From Lactuca virosa (taxonomy: Eukaryota > Streptophyta > Magnoliopsida > Asterales > Asteraceae), in NCBI GenBank assembly GCA_928212115.1, contig CAKMRJ010004445.1, positions 84,719,908-84,783,907 on the forward strand: a stretch of 64,000 nt of DNA, written 5' to 3'. The translations under genes were made by a program, and so were the position numbers. Below, one piece after another: positions 23,237 to 34,733 of this stretch; positions within the stretch are counted from its first letter, which is position 1; the number at the start of each line of letters is the position of its first letter. The notes below the pieces were generated by a model, which was not told the origin of the DNA, searched no databases, and saw only the letters and a program-made list of their open reading frames with translations.

Positions 23237-24446
23237 ATGGTTTCTGATGGTGAAGTTGTAGCTATTCTTTTACTTGTGTTTTATTGTTTGAGGTCAAACC
23301 ATCGCAGGCTAATCAGAATTCATAGAATTAGAGATAACGATTCAAGCAGGTATGCGTATACGCAAGATTTGATGTACGAAGACCCTACACAATGTTTCGA
23401 TATGATGTGTCTTACACAAGAGGCATTTGCATTATTATGCAACCAATTTACCCAAAAAAATTGGTTGCAAGCTAGTTGGACAATAAGCATTGAACAGAAT
23501 ATGGCTATGTTCTTACATGTTATAGGACATAATGAACGTTTTCACGCGGTTAAGGGAAGATTTCATCACTCCACACAAACGATTCATCCGTGTTTTCACG
23601 AGGTCCTAACTGTAATGATGTGTTTTCACGAGGTCATAACTCGGGACGACATAGACGGTTAAAAGATATTTTTTCCGGAGCAATAGGTACATTAGATGGA
23701 ACTCTTGTACATGCGGTTGTACCCGTTGATCAACAAACTCGTTATAGGGGAAGAGTAAAAGGAGAATGTTTTCAAAATGTAATAGGAATTTGTGATTTTG
23801 ATATGGTATTCACATTTGTTTGGGTTGGATGGGAGGGTATAGCACATGATTCAAGAGTTTGGAAAGAAGTTGCATTCAATCCGACTTTTGGATTTCCATT
23901 TCCTCCACCAGGTTTGTAATCTTTATGTAACTTTTATTATCTATCATCTTTATATAATATTTGTCACACTCATTTGCAGAGAAATATTACCTTTGTGATG
24001 CCGCATATACAAACACTCGTGGGTTTATGGCTCCATACCGCAATACTAGGTATTGGTTAGCCGATTTTCGAAGATGCATACCTTTAACTAGAGAAGAAAG
24101 GTTCAATTATGCTTATGCCCAACTTAGAAATGTTATTGAGCGTGCTTATGGTGTATTGAAGGCGATATTACCAATCTTAAAACAAATGGCTCCTTATCCT
24201 TTTACAATGCAAAGAGACATAGTCATTGCTTGTGTCGCGGTCTATAATTTTATAAGGAAATACAATATAGAAGATGACTTGTTTACAAATTTTGAGGAGA
24301 ACACTATGGTTACTCCTGACGTCCAAGGTGGGGGAATTGATAGAGAAAACATACAAGCCATAGAATGGGGTCCAGAAGGCATTCAATATATGCGTGTTTT
24401 GCATGATCAGATTGCTAATCAGCTACTTTCACCTACTTTACATTAA
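23237..24446 (+). pseudogene. Harbinger DDE transposase (HARBI1-like, DDE_Tnp_4)
   Basis: The first part (from the ATG at 23237, or from an upstream splice acceptor) has an N-terminal helix region with WTISIEQNMAMFLHVIGHNERF. The frame breaks near 23650 and continues as HRRLKDIFSGAIGTLDGTLV, which carries the first catalytic Asp. The second Asp is in GIAHDSRVWKEV. A short intron (GTTTGT at about 23913 to an AG at 23980) joins to YYLCDAAYTNTRGFMAPY and to NVIERAYGVLK, where the catalytic Glu stands. The C-terminus ends at 24446. All three catalytic residues remain. The frameshift, near a repeated HEV segment at 23597-23640, probably kills it. Confidence 0.8.
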
Positions 24447-24752
24447 ATTATTATGTTATTTTAAATTTCATTATGTTTTTATTTTGATATTAAATGATTT
24501 ATGTTTAAATTACATTTTGTATGACAATTTTTATTTGGATTTTTAAATAACTTGTATGTAATTTACATTTTGTATGTCCATATGTATGTTTTTATATTTA
24601 TTCAGCAATTTCATCCATCTCTATGTATAGCTGCAGGGTAAAATGGTCATTTTTCATCAGTCAACACATTCAGTCAGATGTACAATCAAACAACATGATG
24701 TCTTACTCAATCATCATTTCTTACCCAGACAGACATCCAATCAGCACTTTCT
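24447..24752. other. 3' untranslated end of the Harbinger element
   Basis: An AT-rich tail runs from the transposase stop to the right inverted repeat. I see no gene in it. Several ATTTTGTATG repeats lie near 24500-24570. Confidence 0.6.
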
Positions 24753-24777
24753 TAGTCAGCATCTATCAAACGGGACC
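24753..24777 (-). repeat. Right terminal inverted repeat of the Harbinger element
   Basis: On the minus strand it reads GGTCCCGTTTGATAGATG followed by CTGACTA, pairing with the left end. It is followed immediately by the TTA duplication. Confidence 0.9.
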
Positions 24778-24780
24778 TTA

Positions 24781-25613
24781 GTCAAAGTACCTACTTGGAA
24801 AAGGTGCTAAAGCGTTTCAGCATGGAAGACTCCAAGAAATGTGACTTGCCTATCCAAAGCAATACCAAACTGAGTAAGACTCAGAGTCCGAGTACAGAAG
24901 ATGAGATAGCAGAGATGAGCCGAATACCATATGCTTCCGCAGTCGGCACAATCATGTATGCTATGACTTGTACTCGCCCTGATGTGGCCTTTGCTTTGAG
25001 CATGGTCAGTAGATATCAAGGGAATCATGGTAGAGCTCACTGGACTGCAGTTAAGAACATTCTTAGGTACCTGCGAAGAACTAAGGATTGGATCCTTATC
25101 CTTAGTGGGACTGATGACTTAAGAGTATTAGGGTATTGTGACGTCGAGTTTCAGATCGACAGAGATAATATGCGTTCTCAGTCGGGCTGGGTGTTTACCC
25201 TAAATGGAAGAGCAATAAGTTGGAAAAGTTCCAAGCAGGAGACTGTCGCTGATTCAACGTGTGAATCAGAGTACATTGCAGCGAGTGAACCATCGAAAGA
25301 GGCGATATGGTTGAAGAACTTCATCGGAGACCTTGGAGTTATGCTATCCATAAAGGAGCCCATAGAAGTTTTCTGCGATAATCAAGGGGTGGTTGCCTTA
25401 ACTAAGGAACCGAGAGATCATGGTAGATCAAGGAATATCGACAGAAAGTATCACTTCATAAGGCAGCAGGTAGAAGAAGGACACCTCATGGTGAAGAGGA
25501 TATCGTCACAAGACAACCCAGCAGATCCCCTTACAAAGGGACTGAATAGGGTTAAGCACTTGCAGCATGCAAGAGGCATTGGGCTAAAAGATGATATTAG
25601 TTTTAGTAATTAG
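24781..25613 (+). pseudogene. Copia B reverse transcriptase end and RNase H
   Basis: The frame continues the RT from 20898. It has SQSTYLEKVLKRFSMEDS, then MYAMTCTRPDVAFALSMVSRY, and the RNase H part with LGYCDVEFQIDRD, SGWVFTLNG, ISWKSSKQETVADSTCESEY and KHLQHARGIGLKDD. Copia C has YSDASFQTDRD, so the first RNase H Asp is kept (YCDVEF) but its context has changed. The frame is open to the stop at 25611-25613. It can no longer be translated as part of Pol. Confidence 0.85.
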
Positions 25614-26435
25614 ATAATTTAGAAAATTGTAATAGCTAATTTTTAATTGACATTTTGATGATTGAATAAAAGGAGCTTTTATTTATAAGTAAAGTTACTG
25701 TCTTATGTCAATTATTTACTATTGTTTCACTTTGCATGTTTTGACTTGTTGAATAATATAATTATTCAAACTATCCATAGTCGATCATACATAGGAAGTA
25801 GGTATGAGGCTAGACTGTCATGATTTGGCTTGTAGATGTCCAAGGTGTTAGACATAGCAATAGTCTGCTGCACCACTCATGAGTGCTTGTGAAATAAGAA
25901 TTTAAGCATTGGATCAACCCGCACTTACTTGAATCACTTAATGGAATTTTATCACGAGTAATTGTAAGATGATAATATCATATAATCTTCAAACCAAGAT
26001 ATATTAGTTGTTAACTACAAATTGGTTGTGCATTGATGATACGAAAACGCATCAGTAACTTGATGCTATAAAACGTATTGTTGTGCGTGATTTAACGAGT
26101 AGTTAGTACAAGCATATAGTGTCAAAGTTTATCTGTTTCTTTTATCCTAAGAAGGATCAAAAGCGATATCCAGGCCCTCGATGATTTGTTTTGACCTATA
26201 TATCAGGCCCGGTTAGAACTAAATTGATGTGTTCAATTATGTTCTATGTCAAACTAATCAGAAATTGGGAAACTAATTGCAGGATAATAAGTATGACTAT
26301 GTTCCATGTATTTGTCCGATGATATCTTGAAGAACAGAAGAGTATATGATCATTTATTTGAGCACAGTCACTTACTAGGTCAGAGTTCGACAATGGCTTT
26401 TGGAAGCTACGATTGCTAATCGGATCTTGAAGTCA
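25614..26435 (+). other. 3' untranslated internal part of Copia B (left piece)
   Basis: This non-coding stretch between pol and the 3' LTR matches 13130-13860 of the degenerate Copia and, reversed, about 42800-43550 of Copia C. Shared phrases include TTTGCATGTTTTGACTT and GACTGTCATGA. Gypsy D interrupts it at 26440. The last piece, with the purine tract, is at 37769-37804. Confidence 0.75.
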
Positions 26436-26440
26436 CATTG

Positions 26441-28831
26441 TGTCAAACCCCCGAACCACGGATGGCAGAAACGTCCGAGGGTGGCTGACTTCATGCATAG
26501 TATTACGACAACGAATGCAATAGTGATCACAGTACATACAACCATTCATATATATAATCAAAAAAGTTACATAATATTCAATCGTTACATGTTTCGAAAT
26601 CGATTACAATATTAACAAAAAAAAATGATTTGTTGAACACCGAAGCATTCCATCCTCAAAAGCCTGCAGTTATCTTATCTCATTGATTTCCAGAGAATAC
26701 AAGTAGTTTTGAAAGAGTGTCAACAATAAAGTTAGTGAGTGCATAAGGTTTTGGATGTAGCATTTGAAAACCTTTTTTTGAATATGTGTTGTATGTTCAA
26801 GAAAAAAAATCCAAGGTTTTTCTTATAAAAATGATGCGCAGTCTCAAATTTCGAGGACTGTGGTGTATAAGTACATTTTCATACGTATAAAAGTACAAGT
26901 AGGCCTGCTGCGACGTTCTTCGGACGTCGGAATGTTATGACATTTGTCATCCCTGGCCTACCGGCCGAGCTGTTGCAAGCACCTTGGATGTGGGGCGTCA
27001 CTCCCGATATAGATCTATATACAACTATCACGCTCTCCCTACAAGAGACTCTGGTTATAACTATCAAGATTTTACCCGCACTCTTAAGAGTGCAATGAAG
27101 AAATGTCGCACAATTTACGTTAACGAGTTTACGTGTAGTGTGTATGCAAAAACCATGTTTCCGTAGTGTCATTTGTATCCATTCTTGCATTGTATCCGTA
27201 GTGTAGAAATCCATAAACTATACCTATTATAGTTTATCATGTATGTTTGTAATGGTTGGAAAAAGAAACCTTTCATGAATGTCAAATAATGTATTGTGAT
27301 GCTTATCAATTCAGTAAATGCATTTAACACATAGTAAACCATATAGTTATACACCTTGCTCAACGTGTTACAAAGTGTTCGTAAGTTGGAAGTGGTCAAA
27401 TAAATCTTAATGATTATTTTAAGATTGTAGCTTGTATTCTTTGGGATTTGACATGAAAGAAGAGAGGTTTCCGAGTTGACACTGTTGGGAGAAGGAAAAG
27501 CTTGAAGGTTTGAGGTCCCTAATACAATAATGGCAACATTGTATCAGGTTTCTGTAATTTGAGCAATGAAAAGTGGAGTATTCATGAGTGGAAAAAGGAA
27601 GACTTACCAAGGACGAAGTAAAAACTTGAGAACTTCCTGGAGATCGTCTAGTTTTAGAGAGAAAAATGGGAGGGAGAAAAAGGTGTGTTTTGAAGGATAT
27701 TAATGGGGTTTTATAGGTAAAGATTAAAGTCCTAATGAGTGGATTTGGGCAGGTAAATTTGATGGAGTGTTGGGGAAAAGATTTTGATTACATTAGGTAC
27801 CATGGGAATTGTGCCCTACAGTAATTAAGAGTGGTTATGGGGATTAGGTTGTGTCATAACTTTATGGGGAAAGTCAACCGTCCCTTGAGAAATATCTTGT
27901 ACAAAAGATATGGTTTTTAATTAGGGTTTTTCCCCAAGGACGTAAATACAATGATGGGTTTTTGACGTCGATATCATGATCTGAGATTTAGAAAAGTCTG
28001 TTCAGATTCGGGGACGTTTATCCGGGGTTGTTCAAGAATCTGGAGTCATTCATGAGTCCAGGGTCACTCATGAATCTGGGGTCACCTATAGAACCGGAGT
28101 GGCCTTGGTCTTCCAGGGCCGCGACGCTCGTGACTGCTGATCCTTACAAGTGCATTGGTTCCGGATGGGGTTTCCAGGAGTTAAGGGCGTTCCGGACTTA
28201 GGGGTCCTTCTTGAGTGGTTATACTTAGGTTTTTGAGTTTGAGGTGAATTGCGGTAGGAGTATGAGTTCATGAGACTTAGGATCGAAAGTAAGTTTAGGA
28301 CCGAAGATCAATCTTTAGCCACAATAGCCCGGACTGAAAGGGGTTTCGGTCTACGAGTGACTCCGGACCGAAGGTAGGTTCGGTCCACAGGCGGTTTCGG
28401 TTCTTTTCTTGCTTTTCATGAGATTTTCCCGTTTTGAGTAATCGTTGACTACGCTATGGGGTTTGGTGCCCCCAGAGCTTGATAAAAGTTAAGATATTTA
28501 AAGAGACTTTGTTACGATCATTATTAGTGTTTAGCCTTGTATTGCGGGGTTGGCACACCCCGTTATGATTCGTTACAGTTGCTACACACCCCCGAAGGAT
28601 GTGTAATAGTGTTTTTCATCGAGTTGTTCCAATCACTCGCCCTACTAGTGTTTGATATTCCCGAATGTGAAATTTTTAAGTGATCCTTTGTATTGACATA
28701 CCGTGTTTGTACATTAGTGATTATGAAAGAAAATTTCCCCTAGATAATTACATATCGGATTTTCTGTCTTTTGACTCGTTGACTTTATCTGACTCGACTT
28801 TGACTTTGACCCGCAGTTGACGGTTGTCACA
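26441..28831 (-). repeat. 3' LTR of Gypsy D
   Basis: This LTR is 165 bp shorter than its partner. The difference is explained by two deletions at about 26900 and 27440. Otherwise the two copies are nearly identical by eye. The plus-strand start reads TGTCAAACCCCC where the partner reads TGTCACACCCC. Confidence 0.92.
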
Positions 28832-28833
28832 TT

Positions 28834-28845
28834 ATCCCCCCTTAG
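28834..28845 (-). promoter_or_regulatory. Polypurine tract of Gypsy D
   Basis: On the minus strand it reads TAAGGGGGGAT directly next to the 3' LTR. It would prime plus-strand cDNA synthesis. Confidence 0.85.
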
Positions 28846-28885
28846 AGGGAATTTTGTCCCGAAATTTGCACTTCGAGGAGGATTT

Positions 28886-29542
28886 TTAAGATTTGGGGAA
28901 TAGATTCGGGTATTTCTGCTTCATTTGGTCTTCGCGTTCCCAGGTGAACTCGGGTCCCCGATTAGCGTTCCACCGGACCTTCACAATGGGAATACGACTT
29001 TGTTTTGTTCCTTTGATTTCCCGGTCCATGATATCTACCGGTTCCTCTACGAAGTGGAGGCTCTCATTGATTTTGATTTCGTCAAACGGGATGACGAGAG
29101 TCTCATCAGACAAGCACTTCTTTAAATTAGACACGTGAAAGATGGGATGTATGTTATGGAGTTCCTGTGGTAACCGCAGTTTGTATGCCACCGGATCGAT
29201 TCGTACAAGGATCTCGAATGGTCCGATGTACCTTGGATTAACCTTCCCGCGTTTTCCGAAACGTATCATTCCCTTCCAAGGTGAAACCTTCAGGAGAACA
29301 AGGTCACCAATCTGGAACTCTAAGGGCTTACATCGTCTATCTGCGTAACTCTTCTGTCGATCACGAGAGGCTTTCAGCCTTTCTCGAATTTGAACGATTT
29401 TCTCAGTTGTTTCTCTTATGATCTTCGGGCCAGTGAGGACGCTGTTAGGGACTTGTCCCCTAGCTAGTTGAGTGTCGCCCACTTCGGGCCCAGCACAATG
29501 GGGACCTACACATGCGGCCATAAAGAGCTTCGAACGGGGCAA
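28886..29542 (-). pseudogene. Gypsy D integrase C-terminus with chromodomain-like end
   Basis: The 218-codon frame includes RQKSYADRRCKPLEFQIGD, the GPFEILVRIDPVAYKLRLP block and HPIFHVSNLKKC, all standard for chromovirus integrase tails. It ends with a chromodomain-like part, VKVRWNANRGPEFTWERED. It joins the integrase core by a frameshift near 29495: the upstream frame ends in CWARSGRHSTS, while this one reads CAGPEVGDTQL. An insertion of about 8 codons follows. The chromodomain would steer integration to particular chromatin. Confidence 0.85.
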
Positions 29543-30302
29543 CCTTGATGCTAGTATGGTAGCTATTGTTGTATGAGAATTCGATAAGTGGTAAGTGGGT
29601 ATCCCACGCCTTACCGAATTCGATAATACAAGCTCTTAGCATATCTTCCAAGGTTTAAATGGTCCTTTCACTTTGCTCGTCGGTTTATGGATGGTACACA
29701 GTACTCTTGTCGATTTTAGTCCCCAGAGATTTTTGCAAAGACTGCCAGAATCATGAGGTAAATCAGCTATCTCTGTCGGAGATGATGGACATTGGCACAC
29801 CATGCAATCGTGCAATCTCTTTGATGTACATTCTAGTTACCTTCTCCATCTTGTCGGACTCCTTCATGGGTAGGAAGTGTGGGGATTTGGTTAATCTATC
29901 GAAGATCACCCAAATGGTGTCAAGACTACCCGTAGTTTTGGGCAACTTGGTTATGAAATCCATTGTGATCCGTTCCCACTTCCACTCAGGTATCTCGGGT
30001 TGTTGTAGTAAACCCGAAGGCTTTTGATATTCGACCTTAACTTTGGCACAAGTTAAACATTTGCTCACAAAGGTAGCAATCTCGGCGTTCATGTTCGGCC
30101 ACCAATACAACTTCTTAAGGTCCATATACATCTTATCCGAACAGGGGTGTATGGAATAGCAAGTTTTGTGTGCTTCGTTCATGACAATATCTCTAAACCC
30201 ACCGAATCTTGGTAACCAAATTCGGTTCATAAGGTAACATGCTCCATTGTTCTCGACCTCTAGGTTTTTATCCATTCCTCTTAAGTTTTCACCTATCGCA
30301 TT
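29460..30302 (-). pseudogene. Gypsy D integrase core, broken
   Basis: Downstream of a TAG after RNase H (30303-30305) the frame continues as MDKNLEVENNG and GGFRDIVMNEAH. It then has the HHCC zinc finger (H in HPCSDKMY, CLTCAKVK) and the rve core with ITMDFITKLP, IISDRDS and the Glu in a QSERT-like segment near 29675. A 1-bp shift follows ISDRDS at about 29765. A second frame (29460-29651) reads MLRACIIEFGKAWD and YNNSYHTSIK. The catalytic triad is traceable but not translatable as one protein. Confidence 0.85.
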
Positions 30303-31653
30303 CTATGGTTTCAAGGCTTCTAGTTGTGCTTCCTTAATTTGCGTGGTCAGGTGCGAATGGATTGTCATGGCTAACGATCTTACTCGGCGGCCCGAGTATT
30401 CTTTTCTGCTTAGTGCGTCGGCTACTACATTGGCCTTGCCCGGATGATAACGAATTTCACATTCGTAATCATTTAGCAACTCCACCCATCGCCTTTGTCG
30501 CATGTTGAGCTCCTTCTGATTGAGGATGTGCTGAAGGCTCTTATGGCCGGTGAAGATCGTGCATTTCGTGACGTAGAGGTAGTGTCTCCAAATCTTCAGG
30601 GCGAATACCACCGCTCTCAACTCAAGGTCATGAGTAGTGTAGTTAACTTCATGTGTCTTGAGTTGTCTTGATGCGTAGGCGATGACCTTTCCTCTTTGCA
30701 TGAGCACGCACCAGAGGCCTTGATTTGAGGCGTCGCAATATACCACGAAATCTTCGGTTCCCTCCGGAAGGGATAAGATTGGAGCGCTGCATAGGGCTTT
30801 CTTCAGCTTTTGAAATGCGGTCTCTTGGCTCTCTCCCCAGTTGAACTTCACACTCTTTTGGTTCAGAGTGGTAAGTGGTTTGGCGATCCTGGAGAAGTTA
30901 TGTATGAACCTGCGGTAGTACCCCGCAAGTCCCAAGAATTGTCGGATCTCGGTTGGTGTTCGGGGTGCGGACAAGGTCTCGATTGCCTTGAACTTTGAGG
31001 GGTCCACGTGTATTCCTTCTTTGCTAACCAGATGGCCAAGGAAACCCACTTCTCGGATCCAAAATTCGCATTTGGAGAATTTTGCGTACAGCTTCTCCGC
31101 CCTTAGTGTTTCTAACACTTGTCGTAGATGCTGACGGTGTTCCTCCTCGCTTCGTGAGTAGACTAGGATGTCGTCGATGAAGACAATCATGAATTTGTCT
31201 AAGAATGGTCGACACACCCGATTCATCAGGTCCATGAATACCGCAGGTGCATTTGTCAACCCGAAAGGCATCACTACAAACTCGTAGTGACTGTAGCGAG
31301 TCCGGAATGCGGTTTTCGGAACAACCACTTCTTGGACCCGCAGTTGGTGATAGCCAGACCTTAGATCGATCTTGGAAAAATAATTCGCCCCTTGGAGTTG
31401 GTCGAATAGGTCGTCGATTCGGGGTAAGGGGTATCGGTTTTTGATAGTGAGCTTATTTAGTTCGGGATAATCGATACACATGCGGAACGATCCGTCCTTT
31501 TTCTTTACAAACAAGACCGGAGCTCACCAGGGTGAGAAACTCGCTGGATAATTCCTGCATTCCGGCTGGTGCGAGGCGGTATGGTGCTGTGGCTACGGGG
31601 GTAGCGCCAGGAATTAAGTCAATTCGGAATTCGACTTGTCGCGCAGGAGGCAC
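30303..31653 (-). pseudogene. Gypsy D reverse transcriptase and RNase H
   Basis: The RT start (QVEFRIDLIPGATPVATAPY) is at 31633-31560. A deletion near 31530-31545 removes a short stretch and shifts the frame before LFVKKKDGSFRMCIDY. The 403-codon frame that follows has DLRSGYHQLRV, FGLTNAPAVFMDLMN and the catalytic FIDDILVYSRS. It continues into RNase H (YCDASNQG, DLELRAVVFALKIWRHYLYG-type block, NVVADALSRK). The usual catalytic FTDHKSL reads FTGHKSL (D to G). It ends in TAG after EALKP, where Glu is usual. Confidence 0.88.
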
Positions 31654-31815
31654 TCCAGGAAGGTCTTCGGGAAATACGTTGGGGAAATCGCAGACCTCTG
31701 AAATTTCCTTGATGTCGTTTACTTCTTGTTTCTTATCTACTACATGGGCTAAGAAGGCACAGTTTTCCTTGCGAAGATACTTTTGGGCTTTGACACAAGA
31801 GATGATTCGTAAGTC

Positions 31816-33320
31816 CTAACTAGGTTTGTCACCATAGATGACGAGAGTTTTGCCAATTGGCAGATTAAGGCGAACGGCCCTTTCGTAACACAAGATGTCG
31901 GCCCGATTTGAACTCAGCCAATCCATGCCAATAATGACGTCGAAGCTTTTTATTGAGATTGGCGTTAGATTGATTTCAAACGAGTGGTTATCTAGAGTGA
32001 GGGTACACCCTGCGTAAATGTTGTTAGTGTTATCTATCTTTCCATTTGCCATTTCTACGGTATATGTATCGTTTAGTAATTGTAGATTATTCCTAAGTAA
32101 GTGCTTGAATTGGTGACTCACAAAGCTCCTCTCCTCTCCATTATCGAATAGTATGCAAGCATAAGAGTTATCGAGAAGAAACGTACCAGTAACCACCGTG
32201 GGGTTTTCCATTGCTTCCCTGTGTCCTATGGCTAGGACCCTTCCCACGCCACCCGCATTGGCATTCCTCGACTTCGGGCAATCTCTTCTGAATTGTCCCA
32301 TCTCACCACAGCCATAACAGGCTCGGCCTATACCAGCGTTGGCGCCTTGGTTGATTGGTTGTTCGGGTGCCTTGCAGAAGCGAGCTGTATGCCCCTTCTT
32401 ATTGCAGTTGTTGCAGTGCATATCCCGACAAGGGCTGGTGTAGTGAAAATTGCACTTGTTGCATCTTGGAAGGTTCTCGGCGTATTGTCTCAGAGGCACC
32501 GAAGCGGCATGAGCAGTTGCGGCATGGGCTGCCACAAATTGTTGCTTCTTAGAGGGATCTTGGGTTGGTTGGTTCTTATTGTTGCTCCAAAATCTTTGTT
32601 TGTTGTTTCCCCCTCTTGCTTGCTCAGAAGAGGCCGTCACAGCACTCTGGCTGGGTCTATGATCGATAAGACTTTGCGCCAATTCCTTGGCACTCTTGAA
32701 AGTAGGAGGTCTTGCGGACACTACATTTCCTTGAATCTGGGGCGACAGCCCCCAAATGTATCTTTCCACCTTCTTGTCCTCTGGTGTGACCATTCCGGGG
32801 CATAGAAGTGCCAGATCGCTGAAACGAGCAGTGTAGGCTGCGAGGTCGGAACCAACCATCCGAAGATTCCAGAGTTCTTGCTCTAGTTTCTGAATCTCGC
32901 TCCTCGGGCAGTGCTCCTTCATCATCATGGCCTTCAGGTCTTCCCAACTTATCGAGTTAGCAACCAGGAGTGTCAATGTCTTGACATGGCCATTCCACCA
33001 TGTGAGGGCACGTTCGGAAAAGGTGCAAGTCGCGAACTTGACGTTGCTTGACTCTGGGCATGCGTAGATTTTGAAGACTGATTCGGTCTTCTCGAACCAC
33101 TGCATCAAGGTGATGACGCCCCCACTTCCATTAAAGGATTTGGATTGGGATTTGTGGTACCACTCCCCGCCCCACTCGTTCCTTGAGAGTTAATTTGCGC
33201 CATTGTGGCTGCTACGGCCGCGGCTATCTCAGCCCGCAGTACAGTAGGATCAATTTGCGGAGGCGGCGGTGGAGGTGGTGGTGTTTGGTTAGTCGGTCTG
33301 GGATTCTTTCGTGGTGGCAT
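31816..33320 (-). pseudogene. Gypsy D Gag and aspartic protease
   Basis: The start MPPRKNPRPTNQ and a proline run (33320-33105) are followed by a 1-bp shift near 33105 into the main frame (33108-31816). That frame has the retrotransposon Gag domain with ALTWWNGHVKTL and LPRSEI-type helices. Two cysteine motifs (CNNCNKKGHTARFC and CYGCGEMGQFRRDC) follow. In the second, the knuckle His is Gln (GQF). The retropepsin comes last, with ILFDNGEERSFVS in place of the usual D-S-G-A and IIGMDWL near the flap-distal Asp. The active-site DSG has become DNG. Confidence 0.87.
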
Positions 33321-34115
33321 ACTTCTGCCAAAATTTTAAAGACGAGATGAGTATAAGTCTTTTAGTAACGGTTATAAGGCAGGTGTTGTTGAACTAATTT
33401 ATTTTAGTTCCTAGCGTATTATGTTCCCGACTTCAACATGCATGTAAGTAACTCATAATGAAAGTTCACGAGTCCAAACTTATGAATCCAACCGTGGTGT
33501 TTTTAGTGAAATGCTTGTAATTTGATCCCTACTAGGTCCTATCCGCAATCGTCTGTTGTATACTTAGTCATATATAATTAAGATTTAATAGACCTTCAAA
33601 TCTAATGGGTCTGCCCTAGGCCCACAACCAAACAAGGAACAGGATCCAAGGCGGACTCACCATTTCTGAATCAAATTAAAACTTACTAGTCCTTCGATCT
33701 AATGGGTCTGCCCCAAGTCCACAACCAGACAATGAACAAGGCTTAGAGCGGACGCGTCATTTCAAAACACCAGATACTTAATTATATATGCCTTCACCAT
33801 ATGCCCCAAACAATCGTAGATTCCACCTAGTAACACTGTTATGAATGTAGTGGTAGTACTCCCAATGAAATAATATGCATGCCCATTTCATTGATGCGAT
33901 TAGTACATTCTGTTCTGGAAAATCTGACCGTGGAGTAGGTCTATATTACTTTAATGCCAATAAGTTTTTATAGCAAATAGATTCCTCGACTAGTGTATCC
34001 ACTTCGTCGCAGGGTTGAAATTACACATAGAGATGAGTAGCACCAACACATACTCAGAAACCTAATCTACATCGAGACGGAAGTAGTGCAACCACTACTC
34101 GTGGCGGTTGCGGCT
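33321..34115. other. Gypsy D leader between the extra frame and gag
   Basis: I see no gene here. A phrase reading CTAATGGGTCTGCCC is repeated at about 33603 and 33700, marking an imperfect duplication of about 100 bp with the following CACAACCA and CGGAC blocks. Confidence 0.6.
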
Positions 34116-34733
34116 CTAGCCTTTGAATTCCGCCACTTGGCGTTCAGCTTCGTTTAGGTGCCTTTCTAAAATGGCTTGATTTTCTCGAAGTGTCCAAACC
34201 TCAACCAGGGCAGCAGCCGGCTCCCTCTGGAGGGCTTCGGTGTTGTGCATGTCCTGGCCGTGATCTTGGTTCAGCTGCCGCAGTCGGGCAGTGTTGACTT
34301 GAGCGACTGCGTTTGTTATGAGCAGCTGATTGTACGAGATTCGGACTTGGTCAGCTTGCCGCGAGATGTGGCCCAGTATGACAGGGAGGGCTCGGTCAGC
34401 TTGACTTCCCTCGTCGAGGCTGTGGAAGTCCCTATGCGTTCCGAAAGGAGGGTGTTACCCTTGCTGTTGGCCCTAAAGATTTAGGGTTTCGGCCCATCGG
34501 GGTGCTGGACTCTAGAATTGTTGTCGGGGTACGGGATCCGGGTTCGGTTCGTATACTTCGGGCTCCTCCTCGGAATCCTCGTCCATTTCTTTTTCGTCTT
34601 CATCTTCTCCAAGGTCTTCTTCCAGATCTTCGCCGAGCTCTTCTTCGAACAGTTCCACCGGATCTTCTTCTATCCATCCTTCGTTTCCTTGATTTGGAAA
34701 GTAGGGGTCTCCTGGTAGATGAAATCCTGCCAT
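34116..34733 (-). pseudogene. Extra reading frame upstream of gag in Gypsy D (acidic plus helical)
   Basis: One frame runs from ATG at 34733 to a TAG at 34116-34118, 206 codons, broken only by two in-frame TAGs (34512-34514 and 34473-34475). Residues about 1-70 begin MAGFHLPGDPYFPNQGNEGW and continue as a run of Glu and Asp. After the stops the frame reads QQQGNTPPFGTHRDFHSLDE, then a glutamine- and leucine-rich helical part (VRISYNQLLITNAVAQVNTA, LRENQAILERHLNEAERQ) suggestive of a coiled coil. It is not Gag, Pol or an envelope. Its function is unknown. The sustained frame on both sides of the stops argues that it once coded. Confidence 0.65.

Larger units (their letters stand above)
20899..24777 (+). 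mobile_element. PIF/Harbinger DNA transposon nested in Copia B
   Basis: The element is 3879 bp long, flanked by the 3-bp duplication TTA (20896-20898 and 24778-24780), the usual Harbinger target. Its inverted ends read GGCAGTTTTTGATAAATG and, on the other strand, GGTCCCGTTTGATAGATG, and both continue into CTGACTA. Deleting the element and one TTA restores an unbroken RT frame. Inside are a Myb/SANT-like ORF1 (22045-22965), a DDE transposase (about 23237-24446) and an antisense host-gene fragment (21330-21700). Both element genes contain frameshifts, so it is probably no longer autonomous. Confidence 0.93.

Noticed and set aside
32293..32805. 170-codon plus-strand frame
   Set aside because: It is antisense to the Gypsy D gag zinc-knuckle region, where the minus-strand frame has the recognisable domains.
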